Of a DNA stretch of 64,000 nucleotides, positions 8,003 to 16,559 are shown piece after piece. This stretch comes from Streptomyces sp. NBC_00425. Its GTDB lineage: Bacteria; Actinomycetota; Actinomycetes; Streptomycetales; Streptomycetaceae. The position numbers and the translations under genes were made by a program. The stretch spans positions 9,548,001 to 9,612,000 of the forward strand of contig NZ_CP107928.1 in NCBI RefSeq assembly GCF_036030735.1. Direction: 5' to 3'. The number at the start of each line of letters is the position of its first letter. The first letter of the stretch is position 1. The notes under the pieces were generated by a model that worked only from the letters and a program-made list of their open reading frames with translations, was not told the DNA's origin and did no database searches.

Positions 8003-8770
8003 ATGCCCGATGGTCCTGAAGATGTACTGGGACTGGTCCGGCGGACTCCGCTGAGCTTCCTGGGCACGGTCACCCGCGTCGGTGACACACGGCTAGCGGA
8101 GGTGCCGGCCGGCGAACGCACGGCTGTGGTCAAGGTGGACACGGTGCTGCACGCACCCGACGCCTTCACGAGGCTCGGGGGAAGCGAGGTCACCATTCAG
8201 CTGTCGGACGACCTCGATCTGCCGGCCGTCGGCGAGGCGGCCGCGTTCTTCACCGACGGAATGGCCTACGGCGAAGGGCTCGCCGTCCGGGAAGTCGGAC
8301 GCCTGCCCGCCGACGCCGTGGCCCCGAACGTCTCCCGGGTCGCCAGGACCGCCGATGCGATGCCGTTCTCCGCGCTCGAACGCGACATCGGGGACGAGGG
8401 CCTGGTCACGCACGCCGACGAGGCGGACGCGGTCGTGATCGCCGTGGTCGTCGGTCTGGAGCAGGCGGGCAGCGGGCGGACCCCCGACGAGAGGTTCAGC
8501 GAGCACGCCCCCGACTGGTGGCGCGCGCAGCTCGACGTGTCTCATGTGGAGCAGGGGGAGCTTGCTCCCGGGCGGATCACGGTGCTCTATCCCAACAGCC
8601 GGGACTTCCACTGGTACCAGGCGCCCAAGCCACAGCCCTCGCAGGAGGGGATGTGGATGCTGCACGCCACCGAGGGAGCTCTGGCTGAGTGGGCCCCGTT
8701 CCAAATCCTTCACCCCGATGACTACCAGCCGGTGCAGAGACTTCAGACGCTGCAGGCGGCACGGAGGTGA
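8003..8770 (+). CDS. Hypothetical protein (255 aa), unknown
   Basis: No family was recognised. The sequence is acidic with alternating beta-strand-like segments (FLGTVTRVGD, TAVVKVDTVLHA, VTIQLSDDL, RITVLYPNS). No signal peptide or membrane helix is visible. AGGAGG lies 7 bases before the ATG. Its stop is followed within 6 bases by the start of the beta-propeller protein, whose GGAGGTGA ribosome site overlaps this gene's end, so the two are probably translated together. Confidence 0.75.
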   Translation: MPDGPEDVLGLVRRTPLSFLGTVTRVGDTRLAEVPAGERTAVVKVDTVLHAPDAFTRLGGSEVTIQLSDDLDLPAVGEAAAFFTDGMAYGEGLAVREVGRLPADAVAPNVSRVARTADAMPFSALERDIGDEGLVTHADEADAVVIAVVVGLEQAGSGRTPDERFSEHAPDWWRAQLDVSHVEQGELAPGRITVLYPNSRDFHWYQAPKPQPSQEGMWMLHATEGALAEWAPFQILHPDDYQPVQRLQTLQAARR

Positions 8771-8776
8771 GCGGGC

Positions 8777-10174
8777 ATGCCCACGCTCAAAGTCGTCAAC
8801 ATCACTCCCGCAGCACTGAGCGGCGACCGCAGCCAGGACGCTGAGCCCAACCTCGCGGTCAATCCCGAACGCCCCTCAGAGATCGTCGCGACCGCGTTCA
8901 CGCCCGACCCCATGGGAGGCCCTCTCGCCCCGATCTACGTGTCGACCGACGGCGGGCAGACCTGGGGTCTCAGGAGCATCGTCCCGGGCGCAGCCGCCGG
9001 CACGGGCACCGGGGACATCTCGGTCGGGTTCGCGTCCCAGGGAGGCGCCCTGTACGCGGGCATCCTCAGCGGACGGCACCCGGCCAAGGTGACCCGCATG
9101 CAGATCCTGCGCTCGCCGGGCATCTCCTCGACGGCTCCCATGGAAGTCCTCGTCACCCGGGACAGGCCGGACCAGCCGTGGGTGGTGGCGGGCAGCGTCC
9201 GGCTGCACGACGGCACCCGCGACCGCGTCTACGTCGCCAACAACGACCTGGGTCGGCAGCCGCAGACCGCTGCGGTCGACGTCTCCGACAACGCTCGCAC
9301 GGCGTCGGCGCCCGCCGGGTTCAAGCCCAGCGTGATCGAGCGGCGCGCGCCGTCCGGCCAGGACGGGCCGCCGGTGCGGATCGCGCTGCATCCCGACGGC
9401 ACGGTGTATGCGGTCTTCGAGAGCTGGCGCGACGTCAGCGAAGCCGGCGGGGACATCCTGAACATCACGTTCGACGTCGTGGTCACCCGTGACGACGAGG
9501 GGGGCGTAGGGCCGAACCCGTTCCAGGATCTGAAGGACGCCGAGGATTCCGAGATCGGCCAGAGGGTGGTGGCAGAGCGCACCGAGAGGTTCAACGCCTC
9601 CATGGGACAGGAGCGCCTCGGCGGCGATCTCGCCATCGCGGTGGACCCGACGGACCCGGCCGGCGTGTGGGTGGCCTGGTGCGACCGCGGCGGCGCGGCG
9701 CCCGGGGGCGGCTGCACGCTGCACGTACGCCACTCCACGGACCACGGGCAGACCTGGTCGGCCGATGCCCGCACCGTCACCGACGCCAAGAACCCAGCGC
9801 TCGCGGTCAGTACGGACTCCCTGCTGGGGCTGGCGTACCAACAGTTCAAGCAAGGGCAATGGGTGACGACGCTGGAGCTGACCGGTGACGGCTGGCAGAC
9901 CCCGGCGGAACGCCACGTGCTGCACCAGGCGCCGGCGGACGTGCCGCGGGCGCACTTCCTGCCGTACCTGGGCGACTACATCCGGCTGCTCTCGGTCGGC
10001 CGGGACTTCTACGGGGTGTTCTCGGGCAACAACACGCCCGACCCCGCCGACTTCCCCGAGGGAGTGACGTACCAACGGCACGCCGACTTCGTCAGCCACC
10101 AGCTGTTCGACCTGGACAACGTGACGCGTGTGCCGCCGTCGATCGACCCGTTCTTCTTCCACCGCGCCGCGTAG
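8777..10174 (+). CDS. Sialidase-like (BNR/Asp-box) beta-propeller protein
   Basis: The 465-residue protein has two clear Asp-box turns, STDGGQTWG (56-64) and STDHGQTWS (about 319), plus repeated strand patterns, as in six-bladed sialidase-fold propellers. The Arg triad of true sialidases cannot be identified, so glycosidase activity is doubtful; many such proteins only bind ligands. No signal peptide is seen. It is preceded at 6 bases by the hypothetical gene and converges on a carboxypeptidase gene, leaving 68 bases between them. Confidence 0.75.
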   Translation: MPTLKVVNITPAALSGDRSQDAEPNLAVNPERPSEIVATAFTPDPMGGPLAPIYVSTDGGQTWGLRSIVPGAAAGTGTGDISVGFASQGGALYAGILSGRHPAKVTRMQILRSPGISSTAPMEVLVTRDRPDQPWVVAGSVRLHDGTRDRVYVANNDLGRQPQTAAVDVSDNARTASAPAGFKPSVIERRAPSGQDGPPVRIALHPDGTVYAVFESWRDVSEAGGDILNITFDVVVTRDDEGGVGPNPFQDLKDAEDSEIGQRVVAERTERFNASMGQERLGGDLAIAVDPTDPAGVWVAWCDRGGAAPGGGCTLHVRHSTDHGQTWSADARTVTDAKNPALAVSTDSLLGLAYQQFKQGQWVTTLELTGDGWQTPAERHVLHQAPADVPRAHFLPYLGDYIRLLSVGRDFYGVFSGNNTPDPADFPEGVTYQRHADFVSHQLFDLDNVTRVPPSIDPFFFHRAA

Positions 10175-10242
10175 GCCTGGGCGTCGCTGACCGCTTCCCA
10201 ACCCGGCCCCCGGCGGGAGCGGTCAGGCGTGGGCGCGCGAGG

Positions 10243-11313
10243 CTAGGCGACAGCGGTCAGGCAGAACTGCAGCAGGCCGGCGTCGACATCGAGGATGATC
10301 CGCTCCATCTCCGACCACGGCGGGTGGAAGCTCTTGCCCCATTCCACCGTGAAGGCCAGGACCTTGCCCTTGCCTGACTCCATGAGATGGCGCGCGTAGG
10401 CGTAGTCGTCGCTGGTTCCGCAGGTCGGGTACAGGTCGAAGCCGGGCATCGGGGTGTAGTCCTTGCCGCGCACGCCCTTCGCGCCCCGGCTGAACTGTTC
10501 CGCGAGGACGACGGAGTCGTCGGCGTCGGCCCTGGGCACGAACTCCCCGTACAGCAGGTCGTCGGCCAGTCCGCGCTTGTGGTCGAAGTCCGGGTTCTGG
10601 AAGTTCCGGCTGGGGTCGAGGGACTGGTTGTCGTCGTCGCCCCAGACGAAGAGCATGTCCTCGGAGTAACTGTGAAGGTCGACGAACCAGCGGGTGCGCG
10701 GGAACCGGTCGAGCAGCCAGCGGACGTTGCGGGTCTCGGGTTCCGAGAAGGGGCTGGGGCCCTGGTACACCTGCTGGGGGTCGGCCGGGTCGGTCGAGAC
10801 CCGCACCGGAGCGGACGGGTGGAACGCGGTCCCGAAGTCGAAGAGGAAGTCGTAGTTGCGGTTGATGTCGACGCCGACTCCTGCCGGGTCGCCGCCGGAC
10901 AGCGCAGGGTTGCGGTTCTTTCGCCACATGGGGTCGACGGTCTGGCTGTAGTGCCGGCCGTCGGGATTGACCAACGGGAAGACGACGACGTCGAGCCTCT
11001 CGAGGACGTCACGCACCTGGGCGGGTGTGAAGGCGGTGCCGCCGTAGACGAGTCCGGTTCCGTCGCGGTGGGCCTCCAGGAGGTCGGCCGCAAGGTCGAC
11101 CAGGATCTCGGAGCTGCCCCATTCGCGGGCGTGCACGCCGCCGATCAGCACGACGGCGTCGTTGACGTCCCGGCCTCCCGTACCGATCCGCAGGGCGTGC
11201 GCGGTCCGGCCTTCGACGGAGGGCTCGGGGAGTTCGGTGAGCTCTGCGGCCGGGTAGACGGCGGCCAGACTGGTCACGGCCGACTCGACCTCGGTGACGT
11301 TCAGATACTGCAT
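10243..11313 (-). CDS. M14-family zinc carboxypeptidase, no signal or pro-region
   Basis: The 356-residue protein carries the M14 metal motif HAREWGSSE (H61, E64), the substrate-binding WRKNRNP and DINRNYDF, the third ligand in VDLHSY and the catalytic Glu in FTVEWGKSFHP. It should remove C-terminal residues from peptides. The first 30 residues show neither a signal peptide nor a classical pro-region, so the enzyme appears cytoplasmic or exported by another route. The gene 9 bases upstream on the same strand encodes a pro-domain-like protein and may take that role. Confidence 0.9.
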   Translation of the reverse strand: MQYLNVTEVESAVTSLAAVYPAAELTELPEPSVEGRTAHALRIGTGGRDVNDAVVLIGGVHAREWGSSEILVDLAADLLEAHRDGTGLVYGGTAFTPAQVRDVLERLDVVVFPLVNPDGRHYSQTVDPMWRKNRNPALSGGDPAGVGVDINRNYDFLFDFGTAFHPSAPVRVSTDPADPQQVYQGPSPFSEPETRNVRWLLDRFPRTRWFVDLHSYSEDMLFVWGDDDNQSLDPSRNFQNPDFDHKRGLADDLLYGEFVPRADADDSVVLAEQFSRGAKGVRGKDYTPMPGFDLYPTCGTSDDYAYARHLMESGKGKVLAFTVEWGKSFHPPWSEMERIILDVDAGLLQFCLTAVA

Positions 11314-11322
11314 GTGTCCCTC

Positions 11323-11637
11323 CTAGGTGCGCGTCGCCTTGAGGGCGAGTCCGTGCGGAACCGCGTCCTCGGGAGCGAACCGGTCTCCCTCGCCGACCTC
11401 GCTCTGGCGGGCCCTGCCGGTGGCCGTGGCGTCGTCGTGGACGGTGACCACCACGCCCTCGCGGTCGAGGGCCTCGGCCTGCTCGGGCGACACGTAGGCG
11501 TCGATGCCGAAGGTGCCGTCCTCACTCCGGCGGACGCCGCCACCGACGTCGGGACGGACCTCGCGCAGAAGTGCTCGCAGCGTGTCGGCGTCCTCGGCCG
11601 TGACACGGACGCGGAGGGTGCTGTTCTCGCTGGACAT
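11323..11637 (-). CDS. Small protein, possible stand-alone carboxypeptidase pro-domain
   Basis: The 104-residue protein reads STLRVRVTAEDADTLRALL, then GTFGIDAYVSPEQAEALDRE and GVVVTVHDD. The beta-alpha-beta pattern with SPEQAEALDREGVVV resembles the inhibitory pro-regions that precede actinobacterial M14 carboxypeptidases. Here it is a separate gene ending 9 bases before the carboxypeptidase start, suggesting one operon. The ATG at 11637 is chosen because homology-like sequence begins there and GGAAAG lies upstream; an in-frame extension to 11763 is low-complexity. Assignment as pro-domain is inference. Confidence 0.6.
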   Translation of the reverse strand: MSSENSTLRVRVTAEDADTLRALLREVRPDVGGGVRRSEDGTFGIDAYVSPEQAEALDREGVVVTVHDDATATGRARQSEVGEGDRFAPEDAVPHGLALKATRT

Positions 11638-11731
11638 GGCGGCCACTTTCCGGGCGCCGTCGTACTCACCTCGGCGGTTTCGACGACGCACTTGCCGACG
11701 TAGGTGTATGTCCGATGTGTGCCTCGTATTC

Positions 11732-11880
11732 TCAGCGTGCGCTTCCGTCGTAGAAGGCGTCAAGGGGAGGCTCGGGGACGCGGCTCAGCAGGCTGTAGAG
11801 ACCCTCCATCAGTTCCCGTTCAAACACGACTCGATACGTGCCGTGCAGGTGCGGCCGCAAGTATCGGCCGAATGATGCGC
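11732..11880 (-). pseudogene. Possible C-terminal fragment of an unknown protein
   Basis: The leftward frame gives YLRPHLHGTYRVVFEREL, then GLYSLLSRVPEPPLDAFYDG before its stop. This reads like the end of a globular protein. Upstream of about 11880 the frame turns to non-coding composition, so only a tail seems left. No family was recognised. Confidence 0.3.
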
Positions 11881-11912
11881 GCCAAACCGCCCACCCGCTC
11901 CAGCGGGCGTTC

Positions 11913-12218
11913 ATGCATGCAAATCTTGACGCGCTCCTGGCCCGCATCGCTGCCGAAAAGTTCGATCGTTCAACTGTCGCAAAGATTGCTGGCGAACTCC
12001 GCGGACCATTCGAAGGCACGACCGGCCTTCGCGTCAAGAGCTTCATGCTCGACGAAGACGGCGTTCAGGAAAGGAACTTCTACGTGTGGGATGACGAGGA
12101 GAAAGGCCGATCCTTCTTCACGGAGGAGCTCGTCGACAAGGTGACGGAGATGGATGGCGTCCCGCCCAAAATCGAGTACCTCGACATCGTAGGATTCGTC
12201 GACAACTCTGGCGCCTGA
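11913..12218 (+). CDS. YdhR-like putative monooxygenase
   Basis: The 101-residue protein carries ELRGPFEGTTGLRVKSFML, an FYVWDDEEKGRSFF segment and PPKIEYLDIVGFV. The pattern of GPF motif, central strand, ALAYF-like helix and C-terminal strand follows the YdhR family of ferredoxin-fold ABM-type monooxygenases (about 100 residues). The ATG at 11913 gives the family length; a longer upstream frame lacks coding character. No ribosome site is obvious. Base composition is less GC-biased than its neighbours. Substrate unknown. Confidence 0.5.
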   Translation: MHANLDALLARIAAEKFDRSTVAKIAGELRGPFEGTTGLRVKSFMLDEDGVQERNFYVWDDEEKGRSFFTEELVDKVTEMDGVPPKIEYLDIVGFVDNSGA

Positions 12219-12410
12219 TTCTCAAGGAAGCTGTCGCACGAATCTTCGCCTATCGCTCGGAGGGTGCACGACCGGGCTACCCGCGAGCCGAAGTCGATCG
12301 TCCCCCTGCTCGCCACTCCTATTGCGCCGGCCAACGACGCTCGCGCGGGAGCCAGCGCCCCGCCGCGAGAACGTCGCCTTCAGGGTGATCTGCCCAAACC
12401 AGGCCCCCGA

Positions 12411-12512
12411 CGGGGCCACTCGATACGACAAACTCGCCGTCCGCTACGAAGCCACCGTGCTGGTCGCGGCCATCAACGAGTGGCTGTGACCAGCACGTTC
12501 ACAACAGACCCT
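12411..12512 (+). mobile_element. IS5-family remnant: transposase tail and right end
   Basis: A rightward frame ending at 12489 encodes [22 protein letters not shown], identical to the C-terminus of the transposase at 14920-15794. The bases after the stop (GTGACCAGCAC, then ACC-CTAG) match the IS right end. The final CTAG overlaps the stop codon of the HxlR gene. The remainder of the element is gone; 12219-12410 shows nothing else. Confidence 0.85.
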
Positions 12513-12873
12513 AGCCTGCCTGCTCCTCTAGCCGTCGAATGGTCGGCCGCTCTCGGCCCCAGGCGGCCAGCGGCTGGAGTGCGTCATTGAGGCGCATGCC
12601 GTCCTCGGTAAGCGAGTACTCGACGCGGGGCGGCACCTCGTCGTAGGAGACGCGGTGCACGACGCCGTCCGCTTCCAGCTCACGTAGGTGAGAGGCCAGC
12701 ACCTTCTCGGTGATCCCCGGAAGTAGCCGACGCAGCTCGCCGAAGCGACGGTGGGGATGCTCGTGGAGCGCCCAGAGGATCAGCACCTTCCACTTGCCGC
12801 CGATCACCTCCATCGCGGTGTCGATCCCGCAGACGTGTCCGTCTGGTGTGCCCGGCCGGTTCAGCGTCGTCAT
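12511..12873 (-). CDS. HxlR-family transcriptional regulator
   Basis: The 120-residue winged-helix protein has the HxlR signature: CGIDTAMEVIGGKWKVLIL, then RRFGELRRLLPGITEKVL, LRELEADGVVHR and YSLTEDGMRLNDAL. The Cys in the N-terminal helix is the residue that senses oxidants or aldehydes in some homologues. It is divergent from the imine-reductase-like gene, with a CAAGT-N4-ACTTG dyad between them, so it probably controls that gene and itself. Its TAG stop lies inside the CTAG end of an IS remnant, so the last residues may have been altered by the insertion. Confidence 0.9.
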   Translation of the reverse strand: MTTLNRPGTPDGHVCGIDTAMEVIGGKWKVLILWALHEHPHRRFGELRRLLPGITEKVLASHLRELEADGVVHRVSYDEVPPRVEYSLTEDGMRLNDALQPLAAWGRERPTIRRLEEQAG

Positions 12874-12922
12874 GCCCCACCCTTCTGACGTGCTTGCTCA
12901 CCCCGAGGTAACCACCCACTAC

Positions 12923-12936
12923 CAAGTGCGTACTTG
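12923..12936. promoter_or_regulatory. Putative HxlR operator
   Basis: An inverted repeat, CAAGT-GCGT-ACTTG, lies in the 96-base gap between the divergent HxlR and oxidoreductase genes. HxlR-type regulators bind short dyads containing GTACTT-like half-sites in such gaps. Confidence 0.6.
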
Positions 12937-12969
12937 ATCACCTCCGGAGCTGTGACCAGCCTAATCGGC

Positions 12970-13851
12970 ATGGCACAGAACACTGTTGAGAAAACTCCCG
13001 TCACGATGCTGGGCCTCGGTGCGATGGGCACCGCGCTGGCCCGCACCTGGCTTGCCGCCGACCACCCACTAACCGTCTGGAACCGCACCCCAGCCCGCGC
13101 CGCAGCGCTCGCCACCGAGGGCGCAAGGGTCGCGGACAGCGCCGCTGAGGCGGTCGCAGCGAACACCCTGATCCTCCTTTGCCTGTTGGATGACACCTCG
13201 GTCGATGAGGTGCTGGCCGGCACCGACCTGGCCGACAGGGACCTGGTCAACCTGACCACCAGCACCCCCGCCCAGGCCCGCGCCCGCGCAGAGTGGGCGC
13301 GCGAGCGCGGCGCCCGCTACCTGGACGGCGGGATCATGGCCGTCCCTCCGATGATCGGCGTCCCGGAAACCGGCGGCTACGTCTTCTACAGCGGCTCGCG
13401 GGAGCTGTTCGAGCGGCACCAGGAGACCCTGAGGGTCCCGGCCGGCACTACCTACGTCGGCGAGGACGCGGGCTTCGCGGCCCTCCACGACGTGGCCCTT
13501 CTCAGCGCCATGTACGGGATGTTCGCAGGCGCCGCGCACGCCTTCGCCCTGATCCGCAAGGAGGACATCGACCCCGCGGCGCTCGCCCCGCTGCTCGCCG
13601 ACTGGCTCGTCGCGATGGCCCCGGCAGTTCACCAGACCGCCGACCAGTTGCGGAGCGGCGACTACACCAAGGGCGTCGTCTCCAACCTCGCCATGCAGGT
13701 GGCTGGCACGCCTACCTTCCTGAGCACCGCCGAGCAGCAGGGTGTCAGCCCAGAACTGCTCAGCCCGTACTTCGGGCTGATGCGCCGCCGCCTGGCCGAG
13801 GGCAGCGGCGAGGAGGACCTGACGGGAGTGATCGACCTGCTGGTGAACTGA
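12970..13851 (+). CDS. NAD(P)-dependent oxidoreductase, imine-reductase/6PGDH-like
   Basis: The 293-residue protein has an N-terminal Rossmann domain with GLGAMGTALART and the NADPH-type WNRTP, then the interdomain helix and an all-helical C-terminal domain with LHDVALLSAMYGMFAGA. LDGGIMAVPPMIG and this layout match imine reductases, dimers that reduce cyclic imines with NADPH, more than beta-hydroxyacid dehydrogenases. The Asp of LHDVALL is a candidate for the usual IRED proton donor; the alignment is by eye. The ATG at 12970 is chosen for family length. It is controlled in all likelihood by the divergent HxlR gene. Confidence 0.8.
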   Translation: MAQNTVEKTPVTMLGLGAMGTALARTWLAADHPLTVWNRTPARAAALATEGARVADSAAEAVAANTLILLCLLDDTSVDEVLAGTDLADRDLVNLTTSTPAQARARAEWARERGARYLDGGIMAVPPMIGVPETGGYVFYSGSRELFERHQETLRVPAGTTYVGEDAGFAALHDVALLSAMYGMFAGAAHAFALIRKEDIDPAALAPLLADWLVAMAPAVHQTADQLRSGDYTKGVVSNLAMQVAGTPTFLSTAEQQGVSPELLSPYFGLMRRRLAEGSGEEDLTGVIDLLVN

Positions 13852-13854
13852 CCA

Positions 13855-13935
13855 GCCACTTGCCGCCACAGAAGCGACCGTGCTGGTCACAGTCCTCAAC
13901 GAGACGCTGTGACCAGCACTTGCACAACACGCCTT
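13855..13935 (+). mobile_element. IS5-family remnant: second transposase tail and right end
   Basis: A frame ending at 13911 gives ATEATVLVTVLNETL, a decayed copy of the [13 protein letters not shown] tail of the nearby transposase. It is followed by GTGACCAGCAC and ACACGCC, the IS right end. It abuts the left end of another element (GGGCGTGT at 13937) with only TTA between them. Confidence 0.75.
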
Positions 13936-14033
13936 AGGGCGTGTATCGAAAGTAGATCTTGGGCGTGATATGCCTGAGTGCTTGAATTGGCCAGTGAGCG
14001 GCCGGGTGTGGTCGGCCGTCGAGGGGGAATCCG

Positions 14034-14897
14034 ATGACGTCAGGTCCATCGAACATGTCCGGCCCGCCGAGCACGTTCTCTGTCGGGGGTGAGTACCGGG
14101 TATCCCGGCTCGGTTTCGGCGCTATGCGCTTGCCGACCGGGCCCGGCTCCGACCGAGGGACCGCCGTCGCGGTGGTCCGGCGTGCCGTCGAGCTGGGCGT
14201 CACCCTAATCGACACTGCCCACATGTACGGATGGGGAGCCAACGAGGAGCTCCTCGCCGAGGCCCTACACCCGTGCCCGGACGATCTGCTGATCGCCACC
14301 AAGGCCGGGATCACCCGGTCCGGCCCTGACGGGTGGGCGCACGATGCGCGGCCGAAGAGCCTGCGCGAGCAGGTCGAGCGGAGCCTGCACCGGCTCCGTA
14401 CCGAGCGCGTTGGCCTGCTCCAGCTGCACCGGATCGACCCGACGGTCCCCCTGGCCGAACAGATCGGCGCGCTCCACGAACTTCAGCAGGAAGGAAAGAT
14501 CGGGCACATCGGGCTGTCTGAGGTCACTGCCGAGCAGGTTGCCGAGGCCCGGCAGACCGCTGAGATCGCGAGTGTGCAAAACCGCTATAACCTCCTCGAC
14601 CGAGAGCACGAGCCCGTTCTCCAGGCCTGCGAGGCCGCGAACATCGCCTTCCTCTCCTGGCAGCCAGTCGCCGCCGCAGCCTCCGGCTCGGCACCCGCGG
14701 TACACGCCATCGCTACCGAACTCGGCGCCACCGCACCCCAGACCATGCTCGCCTGGCTGCTCGCCCGGTCCCCGGTCGTCCTGCCCATCCCTGGGACCAG
14801 CTCGCTTACCCACCTGGAGGAAAATCTCGCCGCGGCAGACCTCCAGCTGGCCGAATCCCAGCGGCAGCGCCTCGACCGCACGGCATTGCCCGCGTAG
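14034..14897 (+). CDS. Aldo/keto reductase
   Basis: The 287-residue (beta/alpha)8 enzyme has all four catalytic residues: Asp in LIDTAHMYG, Tyr in the same motif, Lys in LLIATKAG and His in LLQLHRID. The C-terminal IPGTSSLTHLEENLAA binds the NADPH phosphate. It reduces aldehydes or ketones; the substrate is not evident. GAGGGGGA before the ATG supports the start. The gene lies between IS ends of matching type and may move as cargo. Confidence 0.9.
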   Translation: MTSGPSNMSGPPSTFSVGGEYRVSRLGFGAMRLPTGPGSDRGTAVAVVRRAVELGVTLIDTAHMYGWGANEELLAEALHPCPDDLLIATKAGITRSGPDGWAHDARPKSLREQVERSLHRLRTERVGLLQLHRIDPTVPLAEQIGALHELQQEGKIGHIGLSEVTAEQVAEARQTAEIASVQNRYNLLDREHEPVLQACEAANIAFLSWQPVAAAASGSAPAVHAIATELGATAPQTMLAWLLARSPVVLPIPGTSSLTHLEENLAAADLQLAESQRQRLDRTALPA

Positions 14898-14919
14898 GAC
14901 GCATTATCGAATGTGCTGG

Positions 14920-15794
14920 TCACAGCCACTCGTTGATGGCTGCGACAAGAACGGTCGCCTCGTAGCGGACCGCGAGCTTGTCGTAGCGCGTGGCCACGGC
15001 CCGGTGCCTCTTGAGGCGATTGATGCCGCACTCGACCGCGTGCCGCGCCTTGTAGTCCTGCGGGTCGAACTTCGGCGGCCGGCCGCCGCGGAAGCCGCGT
15101 TTCTTACGGTTGCGGGCCTGGTCGGCCTTGTTCGGGATGGTGCAGCGGATCCCGCGCTGCCGCAGGTAAGCGCGGTTCTTCCGGGAGGCGTACGCCTTGT
15201 CGGCGCGCACGCGATCTGGCCGGGTGCGCGGCCTGCCCGGCCCAAGCCGCGGGACACGGACCTTGTTCAGGACAGGCTCGAACTGCGGGGAATCGCCCCG
15301 CTGGCCAGCCGTGATCACGATGGACATGGGCTTTTGGCCCTGTTCGACGGCCAGGTGCAGCTTGGTGGTCAGGCCGCCGCGCGAGCGCCCGAGGCCATGG
15401 TCGTCGGGCTCGACGCTGACGCCGCCGGGCGGGCTCCTTCTGCAGCTCCCCTTTTTCCTCGCACCGGCGGCGTGCTGGTGGGCCCGGCACACCGTGGAGT
15501 CGACGTTGATGGCCCAGGTGATCAGCTCTTTCGCGTCGGCCCGGGCCTGGAGCGCGGTGAAGATGCGATACCAGGTGCCTTCCCTTGCCACCGGCGGAAC
15601 AGGTCGTACACCCGGCCCCACGGCCCGTACTCGGTGGGCAGGTCCCGCCACGGAATGCCGGTGCGGACCCGGAACCGTGTGCCGTCGATCAGCTGCCGCC
15701 TAGCCCACGTCGGCGGCCGTCCGGGCTTCTTGCCCTTCGGTAACAGCGGTTCCAGCACTGCCCATTGCGCGTCCGTCAGATCTCCACGTGCCAC
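14920..15794 (-). pseudogene. IS5-family (IS427-like) transposase, frameshifted
   Basis: The N-terminal part (from ATG 15792-15794) reads LTDAQWAVLEPLLPKGKKPG and [20 protein letters not shown]. The C-terminal part in another frame has [16 protein letters not shown] (first Asp), [13 protein letters not shown] (second Asp) and [20 protein letters not shown] (Glu). The frames meet near 15580 at RRWQ, where one base seems missing relative to a continuous reading. Programmed frameshifting is known in this group, but the site is not an A-run, so mutation is more likely. Left-end terminal repeat missing. Confidence 0.85.
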
Positions 15795-15840
15795 AAACCA
15801 AGATCATCCCACGTTCAAGATCCACTTCGACACACGCCCT

Positions 15841-16538
15841 AGATGGGCCGCAACCACTCCGCGCAACGACACCAGTCGCCCCCGCGGGCTGGGCGCACTT
15901 GCGAAAAGGTACTCGTTGAGTTGCCGGCCGTCGGCGAGTACGAAGGGATCCGGCTCCGCGGCGATCGTGAGGGGGTACTCGAACACCGCATGCGCGAAAT
16001 CCACCATGGCGTAACGCAGACGTACCTCAGCCGTCGACGACCAGCGGGTCCGCCGGCACTCCAGACGACGCGCGACAACTGAAACAGTCACCGGGACACC
16101 GAACACCGCCCCTGACAGCACGACCCGCCCCGCGCATACCAACGGTCCCACACTGACAGCCCTCTCGAAGGTCGCTGACTCGAACTCGGAGTCGCCCTCG
16201 AAGGTCGCTGACTCGAACCTGGCGTTGTCCTTGAAGGTCGCTGACTCGAACAGGGCACGACCCAGGTGTGGGTGGCCGGTTGCGGGGGCGCGGAGGGGGG
16301 TGAGCAAGGCGTCGAGGAGGGATTTGGTGAATTGAGTACCGCGGTGGTCGATGTGGGCGCCGGGTGCCAGGCCCGCAAGGTAGGCATCGCGTTCGGGTCC
16401 GCCAAGGTGGGCGATGCAGGTGGTGTGGCCGGCAACGTGGATGCCAGGGCAGCCGGTTGAGTTCTCCGCACTGGCGTCCTCGCCGCAGTGTGGCCAGCCA
16501 GGTGGGGATGGGCTGGGGCTGGGGTTGGGCTGAGACAT
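15841..16538 (-). pseudogene. Pentapeptide-repeat protein, C-terminus cut by the IS
   Basis: From an ATG at 16536-16538 the frame encodes SQPNPSPSPSPPGWPHCGED, a Cys/His-bearing stretch (CPGIHVAGHTTCIAHLGG), LAPGAHIDHRGTQF, then pentapeptide repeats (ALFESATF, ARFESATF, EFESATF) forming a right-handed beta-helix. This layout is seen in a common streptomycete family of unknown role. The frame runs into IS sequence at 15840, so the C-terminal part is lost. Confidence 0.75.
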
Positions 16539-16559
16539 ACCCGAGAGACGATCGAGTAC

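Larger units (their letters stand above)
13937..15838. mobile_element. IS5-type unit carrying an aldo/keto reductase
   Basis: The segment starts GGGCGTGTATCGAAAG and ends with the inverse of GGGCGTGTGTCGAAG; both outer ends then continue into GATCTT-containing repeats. A TA flanks each side (TTA left, TAG right), as expected for the 2-bp duplication of the IS427 group. Inside are the aldo/keto reductase on + and a transposase with a frameshift on -. The inner IS end near 14913 lacks the terminal repeat, so only the outer pair could work. It interrupts a pentapeptide-repeat gene at 15841. Confidence 0.6.
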
